NCBI GenBank assembly: GCA_937914895.1
Contig: CALGIL010000264.1
Span: 1-14,286, forward strand
Origin: an uncultured Angelakisella sp.
GTDB lineage: Bacteria; Bacillota; Clostridia; Oscillospirales; Ruminococcaceae
Reading direction: 5' to 3'
Length of the DNA: 14,286 nt
Every line of letters starts with the position of its first letter. Positions within the stretch are counted from its first letter, which is position 1. Shown here in pieces: positions 1 to 7,472 of the stretch. A program made the translations under genes and the position numbers. Below the pieces are notes generated by a model, which saw only the letters and a program-made list of their open reading frames with translations, searched no databases and was not told the origin of the DNA.

Positions 1-35
1 GACTTCAATAACAATTCGGCCCCCAACAGCAATAA

Positions 36-896
36 TGCGTCTGCCTGATTGGATGCTGTACCACAGCCGGCAACGACTTAAGCGTTGGCGACAAAACCTT
101 TTTGACCAGCTATCTTCGGCATATCCCCGAATCGGCCCTGCCCTTTTACCCCGGTGTGCTGCTGGCCCTCAGTGTGACCAAGCTGCCGGCGGGGATGTTC
201 CTGCTGGGCATCCTGCCCCTTGCCCTGCTCAGCATTCTGTTTTGTTATGCCACAAAGGTGCGCAAGGTGCCCAGGGACACCGGGCTGCCCGCCAGCAAAG
301 ACAAGGGCCAGGACCTTTTGCAGATGCTGCTGGCCCTTTGGCCCATTATCGCCCTGACGGTGGTGGTGCTGTTCGGCGGGTTCAGCACAGCTGTTTCCAC
401 GGCGGCTGCCTGTGCGGCGCTGTTTATCATCTACCGCTTCCCCATGAAAGAGCTGTGGCCCATCATCAAAAAGGCCTTTCACCCGTCCATCATGGTCGGC
501 ATGCTGCTGATTATGATCTTTAAGGACATCATCGCGTCCATCGGCATCATCAACACCCTCTCCAGCACGTTTGCGGGCCTGCCCATTCCGCTGTTCCTGG
601 TGTACGCGCTGATTACCTTTATCGGCAGCATGACGGGACTGGGCAACGCCGTCATTGCCGTCCTGTTTCCCATTGCCTTTTCAACCATCCCGGGCGCGGG
701 TATTCCGCTGCTTGTTTTGCTCATGAGCTTTTCCCACTGCGCCGCCCAGATATCGCCGACGCATATCTGCCTGGAGATTGCCGTCAACTACTTTAAAAGC
801 GATTTCAGAACCATTATTGCCAAGACGCTGCCCGTCACCCTGTTTTACTGCGTGACGGCGACCCTGTATTACCTGCTGCTGACCTTGATTTTTTAA
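36..896 (+). CDS. DUF401 family membrane transporter, C-terminal part with frame broken at the 5' end
   Basis: The frame encodes a very hydrophobic protein with about seven membrane segments. Near the C-terminus it has a signature I recognise from DUF401 proteins: FIGSMTGLGNAVIAV, then SFSHCAAQISPTHICLEIAV and NYFKSDF. The upstream stretch AGNDLSVGDKTF followed by SYLRHIPESALPFYP also fits the middle of that family. DUF401 proteins are predicted inner-membrane transporters of unknown substrate, usually about 400 residues long, so the N-terminal third is missing. The frame is closed by TAA at 33-35. The first possible start is TTG at 102, which has no ribosome binding site and lies inside the conserved part, so it is unlikely to be real. 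Frame 1 is open over bases 1-45, and a one-base deletion near 43-47 could join the two frames. This may be a pseudogene, a sequencing error or a contig-edge artefact. Confidence 0.7.
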   Translation, partial: CVCLIGCCTTAGNDLSVGDKTFLTSYLRHIPESALPFYPGVLLALSVTKLPAGMFLLGILPLALLSILFCYATKVRKVPRDTGLPASKDKGQDLLQMLLALWPIIALTVVVLFGGFSTAVSTAAACAALFIIYRFPMKELWPIIKKAFHPSIMVGMLLIMIFKDIIASIGIINTLSSTFAGLPIPLFLVYALITFIGSMTGLGNAVIAVLFPIAFSTIPGAGIPLLVLLMSFSHCAAQISPTHICLEIAVNYFKSDFRTIIAKTLPVTLFYCVTATLYYLLLTLIF

Positions 897-914
897 GGTC
901 CTTCCGTATATACT
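885..914 (+). promoter_or_regulatory. Possible sigma-A promoter for the nucleotidyltransferase gene
   Basis: TTGATT at 885-890 and TATACT at 909-914 are separated by 18 bases. The -35 overlaps the end of the upstream gene. A second A/T-rich hexamer, TATAAG, lies a little downstream, so the exact promoter is uncertain. Confidence 0.35.
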
Positions 915-962
915 GTTCTATAAGAAGCCGAAATACAGACAGGCTTGCCGGGAGGGTTTGAC

Positions 963-1589
963 ATGAAGGCGATTTTGGACTATTTGATTGCTGCCTACGA
1001 CCCCCACACAATCATTTTGTACGGCTCCTATGCCGACGGGTCCAATAGTGCGGGCAGCGATTTTGACGCGCTCATCATTACGGATCGGGTGTGCGCAGCC
1101 CATGACGGAAGTATTATGGACCATATCCCTTTGGATGTGTTTATTTACCACACCTCCGCGTTTGACGGGGAGGTGGATTACAGTGGGTTTGCGCAGCTGC
1201 ACGACGGTGCGATTCTGCTGGATACCCGGGGCATGGGCCGGAAGCTGAGGGACGGCGTTCTTGCCTATATGGGGCAGCTGCCCCCCAAAAGCGACGCCGA
1301 AAAGCGGCATCAGGTGGAGTGGTGCGAAAAAATGCTTTTGCGGGCGGCGCGCAACGACGCGGAAGGAGCTTACAGATGGCACTGGCTGCTGACGGAGAGC
1401 CTGGAAATTTATTTTGACCTTTGCGGGCTGCCCTTTTTGGGCCCGAAAAAGGCGCTTGCGGCCATGCGGGCCCGGGACGAAAGGGCCTTTGCCTGTTACA
1501 GCCGGGCGCTTTTGACCTTTGAGTATGGGGCGGCGGAAGAATGGGTCCGGTACCTGCGCGCCAAGCTGGACCATCCGGCGGAGGGGTAG
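963..1589 (+). CDS. Nucleotidyltransferase-domain protein (MNT/aminoglycoside-nucleotidyltransferase-like)
   Basis: A 208-residue soluble protein. The N-terminal half has the polymerase-beta-type nucleotidyltransferase motif GSYADGSNSAGSDFD at residues 21-35. Carboxylates D33 and D35, and probably D58 in PLDVF, are placed to bind the catalytic metal ions. The C-terminal half (about residues 110-200) is helical and resembles the helical domain that follows this fold in aminoglycoside nucleotidyltransferase-like enzymes. The family transfers a nucleoside monophosphate to a small molecule or protein; the substrate here cannot be read from sequence. I chose ATG 963 because GGGAGGG sits at 949-955; an in-frame TTG at 945 has no such site. 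The gene stands alone, with no HEPN partner beside it, so a MNT-HEPN toxin-antitoxin pair is not supported. Confidence 0.8.
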   Translation: MKAILDYLIAAYDPHTIILYGSYADGSNSAGSDFDALIITDRVCAAHDGSIMDHIPLDVFIYHTSAFDGEVDYSGFAQLHDGAILLDTRGMGRKLRDGVLAYMGQLPPKSDAEKRHQVEWCEKMLLRAARNDAEGAYRWHWLLTESLEIYFDLCGLPFLGPKKALAAMRARDERAFACYSRALLTFEYGAAEEWVRYLRAKLDHPAEG

Positions 1590-1761
1590 CCCTGCGCCGC
1601 AAAGCCGCTTGTCCTTTTCCGGGGCCGGCCCAGACAGACGAAACGAAAAAAGAAACCCCAAAAGCCCGTAAAGTGCTGCATTACGTGCTGCACAAACTTC
1701 CCAAAACCCCATCAAATCGGACCCTAAAACCCATGGGCGGGCCCATAAAAAATCACAACAA

Positions 1762-1806
1762 AAAAGTCCCACAGAGCGGCTGTATCAGCCATTCTGTGGG
1801 ACTTTT
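1762..1806. terminator. Bidirectional nested terminator between the nucleotidyltransferase gene and tRNA-Thr
   Basis: A perfect 14-bp outer stem (1762-1775 with 1793-1806) begins with AAAA and ends with TTTT, so it can stop transcription in both directions. It encloses a second small hairpin, GGCTG-TAT-CAGCC (1778-1790). It serves the plus-strand gene ending at 1589 and the minus-strand tRNA ending at 1811. Confidence 0.85.
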
Positions 1807-1810
1807 ACCG

Positions 1811-1886
<76 letters not shown>

Positions 1887-1921
1887 CTATCGCCAGGATT
1901 TTTAAAAGCGCCGCAAGTTGT

Positions 1922-1950
1922 ATTATAGCAAACGGGGCACCTTCTGTCAA
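1922..1950 (-). promoter_or_regulatory. Consensus sigma-A promoter of tRNA-Thr
   Basis: On the minus strand, TTGACA (1950-1945) is followed by exactly 17 bases and then TATAAT (1927-1922). Both hexamers are perfect consensus. The tRNA 5' end lies 35 bases downstream of the -10, leaving a short leader to be trimmed. Confidence 0.92.
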
Positions 1951-2262
1951 CTCCCATTTGCGCAAATATTCGGCGTCCGCCTATTTTGTACCGGCGTTTT
2001 GTGCCGGCGGAATGGGGGAGAAAAAGCCGGGCTGTCCCGCCGGCCCATCAACACCGTTGGACATCAGTTGCAGGGGGGATGAGGGGACGTGTCGGCAGTG
2101 CGCCCCATGAAGGCCCTTGGGAACCGCAATGCGGTTCCCGGCCTTCCGGGGAGTACGCACGGTACATGAAAAAAGGAAAGGACCACCGCCGAATGCGAGC
2201 AGCGGCCACGGTATGCGGCGGCGCCTGCGGGCGCCGTGCCGGGACAGGCCCGCAGAATCGGT
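1951..2262. other. Non-coding interval with a decayed copy of the Cys-rich-protein locus
   Basis: No gene could be supported here. About 1999-2166 resembles the flanks of the Cys-Gly repeat gene at 9122-9370, but without the repetitive coding part. The leader around ACCGTT, GACAT, AGTTG and TGAGGGGA matches (2052-2092 against 9083-9127), with ACG at 2087-2089 where the intact copy has ATG. The following segment 2098-2166 resembles 9413-9479. The interval also holds a strong hairpin (2109-2146) and a smaller one (GGCGCC-TGCG-GGCGCC, 2220-2235). The minus-strand nucleotidase operon ends at 2263 with no canonical terminator. The only candidate is a loose stem, 2186-2191 with 2216-2221, followed after a gap by six T on the minus strand (2174-2169). 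Confidence 0.5.
2109..2146. repeat. Strong stem-loop (inverted repeat)
   Basis: GAAGGCC (2109-2115) and GGGAACCGC (2119-2127) pair with GCGGTTCCC (2131-2139) and GGCCTTC (2140-2146). The loop is AAT and there is one three-base bulge, giving 16 perfect base pairs. No T-tract follows on either strand, so it is not a classical terminator. Confidence 0.8.
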
Positions 2263-3789
2263 TTACACCTTGGGCACACGGATACAGAAATGGGACTGCC
2301 GCTGAACGGCAAGAGAGGGTTTGCTTTTAAAGAACTCCAAAATCAAGTCGGGCATTTCCGTGTTGATCTCCCGAAGAACCGGGCAGTGCGGATACATGGA
2401 ATAGCCGCCGGCACCGCTGGCCCGGTAGCTGTTGATGCAAATGGTAAAGCGGTCCTGCCCGGTGACCGGCTGCCCATGATACAGTAGGCTGGTCACGCGC
2501 TGACCAATGGGGCGCGCAACATCGATGACGTAATCAATCCCGGCATAATAATCAAAATTGTAGTGCTCAACCTTAGGCTTTAAAAACCGGTCCGACACGC
2601 ATAGCTGTCCATCCTCATCCAGGGAGAAATATTCGGCGCTCTGCTCAATGGCCCGCAGCAGGACCCCACCGCTCACCTCCAATACGGTCAGTGTGTTTGT
2701 ATAGGGATAAGCCGTCAGCACATCTCTGCGGCGGACGATCTGGGGCAGTCCGGCCACCTCGTTTGCCAGGCTGGTTGCGGCAAGCTGGGCGCCGGAGCAT
2801 GCCAGCTGAACTTCGTTGAAGAAATCGGCAAGGTCGCTGCCCTCCGCCGCCATGACAAGGGGCGGGGCCGGCAGCAAGGGGCGATCCAAATGGCCCACCA
2901 CAACATCCAGCCATGCCTGAGCGCCCTTCTCCATGTCTGTAAAGCGGTCCAGCAGAGCGGGGTCGCATTCGCCGCCCGCCGGGACGGTTTGGCTGGTAAT
3001 CGCTTTGCGGCCGTCCGTTACCACCGCTCTCACCGAAAGAAATTCGCGGCCGGAATCCGAGGGCTGGACCACAAAGGTCCCAAACACCGTTTGTCCCGGC
3101 ACGGACATGTGCTGGTGGCCCGTAAGCAAAATGTCAAAGTCCAGCTCTTCGCAGATCCGATAGCCAATATTCTCCGTACTTTCACTCAGCACCCGCCCGC
3201 TGGCCAAATCACGCTCAAACCCGCCGTGGTAAACGCAGACGGTCAAATCCACCTGTTCGCGCATCTCTTCCAGCGCCGCTTTTGCAGCCGCAAACGGGTC
3301 GGTAATGGTAAGCCCGGCCAGGTGGTCCGGCCGTTCCCAAACATTCACATAGTCCGTCACAATGCCCACAATGCCCACGCGCAGGCCGTTTTCAAGGACG
3401 TGGATGCGCCAGGGGAACCGCACGGCTCCGTCCTCCTTCAAAGCGTTCTGGCAGACGCAGCGGGCCCGAAGGGCATCAAGATAGGTGTCCAGATAGGCCA
3501 TGCCAAAATTAAAGTCATGGTTGCCCAGGGTTACATAATCGTAGCCGCAGCAGTTCATAATGCTGGAAAATTCCCGGGCATTGCCCACGGAATCGTGGCA
3601 AAAGGCCCCCAGGGGGGACCCCTGCAGGAGGTCGCCCCCGTCAATGACAAGGGTGTTGCCGTCCTTATGAAAGCGGTTTACACATTTAAACAGGCCAATA
3701 TCCCGCTCACCGGGGGTCCGGTAATCGGTGGGGTAGATATAGGCGTGAAGATCAGAGGTAAAATAGATCTGCAGCTGTTTTTCTCCCAT
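2263..3789 (-). CDS. UshA/CpdB-type metallophosphatase / 5'-nucleotidase, probably cytoplasmic
   Basis: A 508-residue two-domain protein. The N-terminal calcineurin-like phosphatase domain has all metal-ligand motifs: SDLH (D13, H15), IDGGDLLQGSP (D53), GNHDF (N90, H91), YHGG (H188) and GHQH (H225, H227). The C-terminal 5'-nucleotidase domain (about 295-475) contains NSYRASGAGGY, a substrate-site segment of the UshA/CpdB/YfkN group. Members hydrolyse nucleoside 5'-monophosphates or 2',3'-cyclic nucleotides. Most characterised members are exported, but here the protein starts MGEKQLQIYFTSDLH, with no room for a signal peptide, so it should act inside the cell. It begins four bases after the upstream permease stop and is last in the transporter operon. 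I infer that it dephosphorylates what the transporter imports. Substrate choice between nucleotides and other phosphate esters is open. Confidence 0.88.
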   Translation of the reverse strand: MGEKQLQIYFTSDLHAYIYPTDYRTPGERDIGLFKCVNRFHKDGNTLVIDGGDLLQGSPLGAFCHDSVGNAREFSSIMNCCGYDYVTLGNHDFNFGMAYLDTYLDALRARCVCQNALKEDGAVRFPWRIHVLENGLRVGIVGIVTDYVNVWERPDHLAGLTITDPFAAAKAALEEMREQVDLTVCVYHGGFERDLASGRVLSESTENIGYRICEELDFDILLTGHQHMSVPGQTVFGTFVVQPSDSGREFLSVRAVVTDGRKAITSQTVPAGGECDPALLDRFTDMEKGAQAWLDVVVGHLDRPLLPAPPLVMAAEGSDLADFFNEVQLACSGAQLAATSLANEVAGLPQIVRRRDVLTAYPYTNTLTVLEVSGGVLLRAIEQSAEYFSLDEDGQLCVSDRFLKPKVEHYNFDYYAGIDYVIDVARPIGQRVTSLLYHGQPVTGQDRFTICINSYRASGAGGYSMYPHCPVLREINTEMPDLILEFFKSKPSLAVQRQSHFCIRVPKV

Positions 3790-3793
3790 AGCA

Positions 3794-4603
3794 TTACCCC
3801 CGTGTCAGCTTTGTACGAATTTTTGCGGAAATCCATTCGATGACCAGCACCAGCGCGACCAGGCCCAGCAGGATGGAGCCCACTTCGTTCCAGCGGTATG
3901 CGCTCATGGCAAAAATCAGCGGCGCGCCAATGCCGCCGGCGCCCACCAGGCCCAGCACCGTTGCGTCCCGAAGGTTCATATCAAACCGGTAGATGAGGGT
4001 GGACATAAAGTCCGGGAACAGCTGGGGCAGGATGCCGTAGCGAATTTTTTGGAAGGTGGTGCACCCCGCCGCGTCCAGGGATTCCAGGATGCGCTTATCC
4101 AAATCCTCGATGCTCTCGATAAACATCTTGGACACCATGCCGATGGAACAGAGGGACATGGTAAGCAGCCCCGCGAAGGGGCCGGGGCCGGTGACCCGGA
4201 TGAACATGAGGCCATAGATAAACGCGGGGATGGTGCGGATGGCGGCGATGGCAAAGCGCCCCAGCAGGGCAATGGGCCGCGGCATCAGGTTGGAGGCCGA
4301 CAGAAAGGAGAGGGGCACCGAGATGACGGCGCCGACAATGGTGCCCAAAAACGCAATGCAAAGGGTCTCCAGCAGAAGATAGGCCACGCCGGAGGTGGTA
4401 AAGTTGAACAGCAATTTCGTATCCGGATGAAAAATGCCGGAAAGGATGTTTCCGGCCACCTCCAGGCCGCTTCCGCTGGTGCTGTTGATGACCAGGGTAG
4501 AACTGGACCATGCCAGGACGCAGGCAGCGGCAAAGGCCAAAAGCAATTTGTAGATCCAGGTTTTAGGGGCGTTTTCATAGGCCGCCCGAATGGTAGGTTC
4601 CAT
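3794..4603 (-). CDS. phnE: Phosphonate-type ABC transporter permease (PhnE-like, second copy)
   Basis: A 269-residue inner-membrane permease of the phosphonate (PhnE) family, with about six membrane segments. The cytoplasmic EAA-type loop that docks on the ATPase is seen as ESLDAAGCTTFQKIRYGILP, followed by MNLRDATVLGLVGAGGIG, a PhnE hallmark. I chose ATG 4603 because AAAGGAGG lies at 4618-4611. An in-frame start 17 codons earlier would overlap the upstream gene more and lacks such a site. That ribosome binding site abuts and slightly overlaps the stop codon of the preceding permease, suggesting translational coupling. It probably pairs with the other PhnE-like protein as a heterodimer. The substrate is unproven; family transporters take phosphonates, phosphite, hypophosphite or organophosphates. 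Confidence 0.88.
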   Translation of the reverse strand: MEPTIRAAYENAPKTWIYKLLLAFAAACVLAWSSSTLVINSTSGSGLEVAGNILSGIFHPDTKLLFNFTTSGVAYLLLETLCIAFLGTIVGAVISVPLSFLSASNLMPRPIALLGRFAIAAIRTIPAFIYGLMFIRVTGPGPFAGLLTMSLCSIGMVSKMFIESIEDLDKRILESLDAAGCTTFQKIRYGILPQLFPDFMSTLIYRFDMNLRDATVLGLVGAGGIGAPLIFAMSAYRWNEVGSILLGLVALVLVIEWISAKIRTKLTRG

Positions 4604-4617
4604 GCTGCCGCCTCCTT

Positions 4618-5439
4618 TCAGGTCAAACGCTTGCGCACCGCATGGCTGACCCACTCGATGGCCACCACGGTCACAAACAGAACAATCAAAATCATGCCCA
4701 CGCTGCTGTATTCCCGCCAGCCGATCTTTTCGTTCATAATCAGGCCCAGGCCGCCGGCGCCCACATAGCCCAGGATGGAGGCATAGCGGACGTTGCCCTC
4801 CAGGCAGAACAGGGAAACCGAAAGATAGGTGGGAAGCACCTGGGGAAAGACCGCCGTCACAAAGGCGCGCACCCGGGTGGCCCCCAGGGCCTCCATGGCC
4901 TCAAAGGGCCCCATATCCACGGTTTCGATAAGCTCAAAAAGCTGCTTGCCAATGTAGGCAAAGGTGAACACCGCAATGGCGCAGGTGCCCGCCATGGTGC
5001 CAAGACCAAAGATATAGGTGGCAATCAGGGCGCAAACCAGCGTCGGCAGCGTCCGTACCAGGCTTAAAAACAGGCGGACGACAAAAACGACCGCCCGGTT
5101 GGCAACAATGTTGCTGGCGGCAAGCACCGCAAAGGGGACTGCCAGCACCGCGCCCACAAAGGAGCCTAAGATGGACATTTTGATGGTGTCCCACAGCGGC
5201 TGCCAAATTTTAGGGAGATAGCCGGTTTTGGGCGGAAACATACTGCGCAGAATATCGAAAAACTTGCTTCCGTTGTTGGCCAGGGCCGTAAAATTGAAGC
5301 CCGTGACCTTTACCGATACGGCTGTGCAAACCAGCAAAACCAGCAAAATCAAGGGCAGGCGGGTAAAGGGTTCCTCCACCGTCTTGCCGCCGGGCAGGGT
5401 GTACTGACGGGGCTTAAAAATGCGGTCATACAGCTTCAT
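4618..5439 (-). CDS. phnE: Phosphonate-type ABC transporter permease (PhnE-like, first copy)
   Basis: A 273-residue permease, paralogous to the next gene. A cytoplasmic N-terminus of about 27 residues is followed by a first membrane segment (LPLILLVLLVCTAVSV). The EAA loop reads EAMEALGATRVRAFVTAVFP and is followed by GNVRYASILGYVGAGGLG, the PhnE-type signature. The start ATG (5439-5437) overlaps the TGA of the ATPase gene (5438-5436) in an ATGA arrangement, and its AAGGAGG ribosome binding site lies inside the ATPase gene. This implies coupled synthesis of ATPase and permeases. Tandem, non-identical phnE genes are common in this transporter family. Confidence 0.9.
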   Translation of the reverse strand: MKLYDRIFKPRQYTLPGGKTVEEPFTRLPLILLVLLVCTAVSVKVTGFNFTALANNGSKFFDILRSMFPPKTGYLPKIWQPLWDTIKMSILGSFVGAVLAVPFAVLAASNIVANRAVVFVVRLFLSLVRTLPTLVCALIATYIFGLGTMAGTCAIAVFTFAYIGKQLFELIETVDMGPFEAMEALGATRVRAFVTAVFPQVLPTYLSVSLFCLEGNVRYASILGYVGAGGLGLIMNEKIGWREYSSVGMILIVLFVTVVAIEWVSHAVRKRLT

Positions 5440-6194
5440 GCCGTCGCCTCCTCCTTGGCGGCTTCTCCATAGATGGCATCCAGCACCTGCTGGTCCACCT
5501 CCTTGGAGGGGCCGTCGTAGACGATTTTGCCGGCGCGGATGCCAATGATGCGGTCGGCATATTCGATGGCAAGCTCCACATGATGGATATTAAGCAAAAT
5601 GGAGATGCCCATTTCTCTGTTGATGCGGACAAAATCCTCCATAACCTGCTTGGCGGTAACCGGGTCCAAGGCGGCCACCGGCTCGTCAGCCAGGATGATT
5701 TTCGGCTTTTGGGCAAGGGTCCGGGCCAGGGCGACGCGCTGCTGCTGCCCGCCGGAGAGCTGGTCGGCCCGGATATAGGCCTTATCCAGAATCCCAACCT
5801 TATCAAGAGATTCCAGTGCGGTCATCTTGTCCTCTTTGCGAAACGCCCCCAGCACCACCCTCCAAAAGGGCATTTCCGGCACCCGGGCCGACAGGACATT
5901 GCGAATCACGGTGGTCCGGGTAACCAGGTTGAAGGACTGGAACACCATGCCAATGCCGCGGCGGAACTGCCGCAGGGCCTTGCCCCGCAGCCCGCCGACG
6001 CTGGTCCCGCCCACCGTCAGGGTCCCCCCGGTAATGTCGTGCATACGGTTGACCGAGCGCAGCAGCGTGGACTTGCCCGCGCCGGAACGCCCGATGATGG
6101 CGACAAACTCGCCGTCCTGTATGGTCAGGTTCACATCGTCCAGGCCGACCGTACCGTTGGGGTAGACTTTCGATACATGATCAAATACGATCAT
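5436..6194 (-). CDS. phnC: Phosphonate-type ABC transporter ATP-binding protein (PhnC-like)
   Basis: A 252-residue ABC ATPase with a complete set of motifs: Walker A GRSGAGKST (35-43), Q-loop GMVFQSFNLV (Q86), signature LSGGQQQR (146-153), Walker B IILADEP (166-172) and the switch histidine in NIHHVELA (about H204). SVNRM after Walker A and FQSFNLV with VTRTTV are typical of PhnC rather than amino-acid importers. It drives import through the two permeases encoded next. The ribosome binding site (GCGAGGTG, spaced about 7 bases) is weaker than those of its neighbours. A 103-base spacer with a stem-loop separates it from the binding-protein gene. Confidence 0.92.
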   Translation of the reverse strand: MIVFDHVSKVYPNGTVGLDDVNLTIQDGEFVAIIGRSGAGKSTLLRSVNRMHDITGGTLTVGGTSVGGLRGKALRQFRRGIGMVFQSFNLVTRTTVIRNVLSARVPEMPFWRVVLGAFRKEDKMTALESLDKVGILDKAYIRADQLSGGQQQRVALARTLAQKPKIILADEPVAALDPVTAKQVMEDFVRINREMGISILLNIHHVELAIEYADRIIGIRAGKIVYDGPSKEVDQQVLDAIYGEAAKEEATA

Positions 6195-6222
6195 GGGTAC
6201 ACCTCGCTTCCTGATAGAACGC

Positions 6223-6271
6223 GGAGGAGAGGACGCCCCTCCGGTGAGTGTCTGGGGAAGTCCTCTCCTCC
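6223..6271 (-). promoter_or_regulatory. Intercistronic stem-loop between phnD-like and phnC-like genes
   Basis: A perfect 12-bp inverted repeat (6223-6234 with 6260-6271) encloses a 25-base loop that can form a further CCCC/GGGG pairing (6236-6239 with 6254-6257). No T-run follows, so it is not a full terminator. Such elements after a binding-protein gene commonly protect the upstream mRNA from 3' decay, giving more binding protein than membrane components. That role is inferred here. Confidence 0.6.
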
Positions 6272-6297
6272 AAATTAGGGGGCAGTTTTTGGAAGGA

Positions 6298-7365
6298 TTA
6301 CTTGGCGGTCAGCTCCTGAATCAGCTTCTGGGCGGCCCGCTCGTTATCATAGTCGGAGGACTGGGCCTTTTGGTAGCCGTTGTGGCTGTAAATGGCGATG
6401 ACCTCCTTGCCCTCGGGGGTATTGCCGATGTTGATAAAGGCGTCCTGGAGGGCGGCCACCATATCGGCGTCCATATTGGGGGCGGTCTTGCTGACAGAAA
6501 CCGTATCGTTGTAGATGGGGGCGGTAACGCCGATGACGCCGGTCTCCTCCCAGATGGAACCCTTGCGGTTAAACTCCGTGTTCCAACGCTCCGCATAGTC
6601 GCGGCGGGCGTCGGCATAGGTTACCAGCACGTCCACCTGGCCGGACGCAAGGCGCGCAAAGGCGCTGGCGTAGGAATCGGACTGGACGGCGCTGGCAAGG
6701 TCGGTAATGCCCTTTTGGTAGCGGTCCTGAAGCCACAGGGAGGGGTAGATGTAGCCGGCGGGGGAGGAAGAACCCATAACGCTCCAGTTGGCGCCGCTCA
6801 GGTCGTCCCAGGTCAGCGCCTCGCCGGCATTGACCTTGGCGGTCAGCGCCTGGCCTTTTTCGGAGGGGCCGGCGATGATGAGGGCCCGATAGGAAACCGC
6901 CTGCTTTGTGGAAGCCTCGGTGGGCTTGCCGTCGTTCCAATCCTTGGCCTCGTCAAAATCCTTGCTCAGGCCGTCACGGGTAGCGGTCAAAATCACGTCG
7001 CAGCCATCGTCATACAGGACGTAAGTGCCGCCGGGGATCAGGCCCACGTCAGCGGTGCCCGCGCTCAGGGCCTCGCCCACGGCCTCGTAGGTGGTGCCCA
7101 CATTGATGACCACCTCGCCGATGTCGTAGCCCTCTTTGAGCATCTCGTCCTTCAGCAGCTGCTTTAAAGGCTCGGTGGTGGTGATGATCTCGCTGGGCTC
7201 CCGGGACGGGACAAAGTACACGCTCAGCTTATCCACCTTTTTGGGGCCGGCTTCGCTTTGCGGCTCCGCGGGCGAGGCGCTCTGCTGGGGCTCATTTCCG
7301 CCGCAGCCCGCCAGCAGGCCAAGACACATCACCAGGGACAGAACGAGTGCAAAAGTTCTTTTCAT
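6298..7365 (-). CDS. phnD: Phosphonate-type ABC transporter substrate-binding lipoprotein (PhnD-like)
   Basis: A 355-residue secreted lipoprotein. It has a KR-containing N-terminus, a hydrophobic stretch and a lipobox LAGC with the lipidated cysteine at C21. A low-complexity Ser/Pro/Gln/Glu linker follows. The mature part is a PhnD-like type II binding protein: YFVPSREPSEI at the start, LSAGTADVGLIPGGTYVL, then GSSSPAGYIYPSLWL, the loop that in this family lines the phosphonate/oxyanion site, and FARLASGQVDVLVTYADARR. ATG 7365 is preferred, with GGGAGG at 7378-7373 seven bases away; the adjacent ATG 7368 is almost as good. It is the first transporter gene after the regulator and is separated from the ATPase gene by a stem-loop. 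Confidence 0.9.
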   Translation of the reverse strand: MKRTFALVLSLVMCLGLLAGCGGNEPQQSASPAEPQSEAGPKKVDKLSVYFVPSREPSEIITTTEPLKQLLKDEMLKEGYDIGEVVINVGTTYEAVGEALSAGTADVGLIPGGTYVLYDDGCDVILTATRDGLSKDFDEAKDWNDGKPTEASTKQAVSYRALIIAGPSEKGQALTAKVNAGEALTWDDLSGANWSVMGSSSPAGYIYPSLWLQDRYQKGITDLASAVQSDSYASAFARLASGQVDVLVTYADARRDYAERWNTEFNRKGSIWEETGVIGVTAPIYNDTVSVSKTAPNMDADMVAALQDAFINIGNTPEGKEVIAIYSHNGYQKAQSSDYDNERAAQKLIQELTAK

Positions 7366-7410
7366 CATGAAACCTCCCATGTTGTTTTTAACACCTTCCA
7401 CAAAAAATGG

Positions 7411-7438
7411 ACGGTAGGCTACCCGTATTTTTAGTATA
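7411..7438 (-). promoter_or_regulatory. Candidate phnD promoter with overlapping operator-like palindrome
   Basis: On the minus strand, TATACT (7438-7433) is a good -10, but the -35 position is only T-rich, so the promoter would be weak or activator-dependent. Just downstream, across the expected transcription start, lies the imperfect palindrome ACGGTAGGCTACCCGT (7411-7426, plus-strand reading). A protein bound there would block initiation. A related 16-mer lies at the rpiR promoter. Confidence 0.45.
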
Positions 7439-7472
7439 TCACACCACCCGGCGTAAAAAATTTCTATTTCAG

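Noticed and set aside
35..523. Open frame on the plus strand at the left edge
   Set aside because: Out of frame with the clear DUF401 membrane protein and of Arg/Pro/His-rich shadow composition.
963..1589. MNT half of a MNT-HEPN toxin-antitoxin pair
   Set aside because: No HEPN gene is adjacent, and the protein carries its own long helical C-terminal domain.
1670..1745. Short repeats GTGCTGCA..GTGCTGCA and ATGGGC-GG-GCCCAT
   Set aside because: Too short to support an element or a terminator; no neighbouring structure gives them meaning.
2890..3843. Long plus-strand frame opposite the nucleotidase gene
   Set aside because: The minus-strand frame carries every metallophosphatase motif; the plus frame shows no family features.
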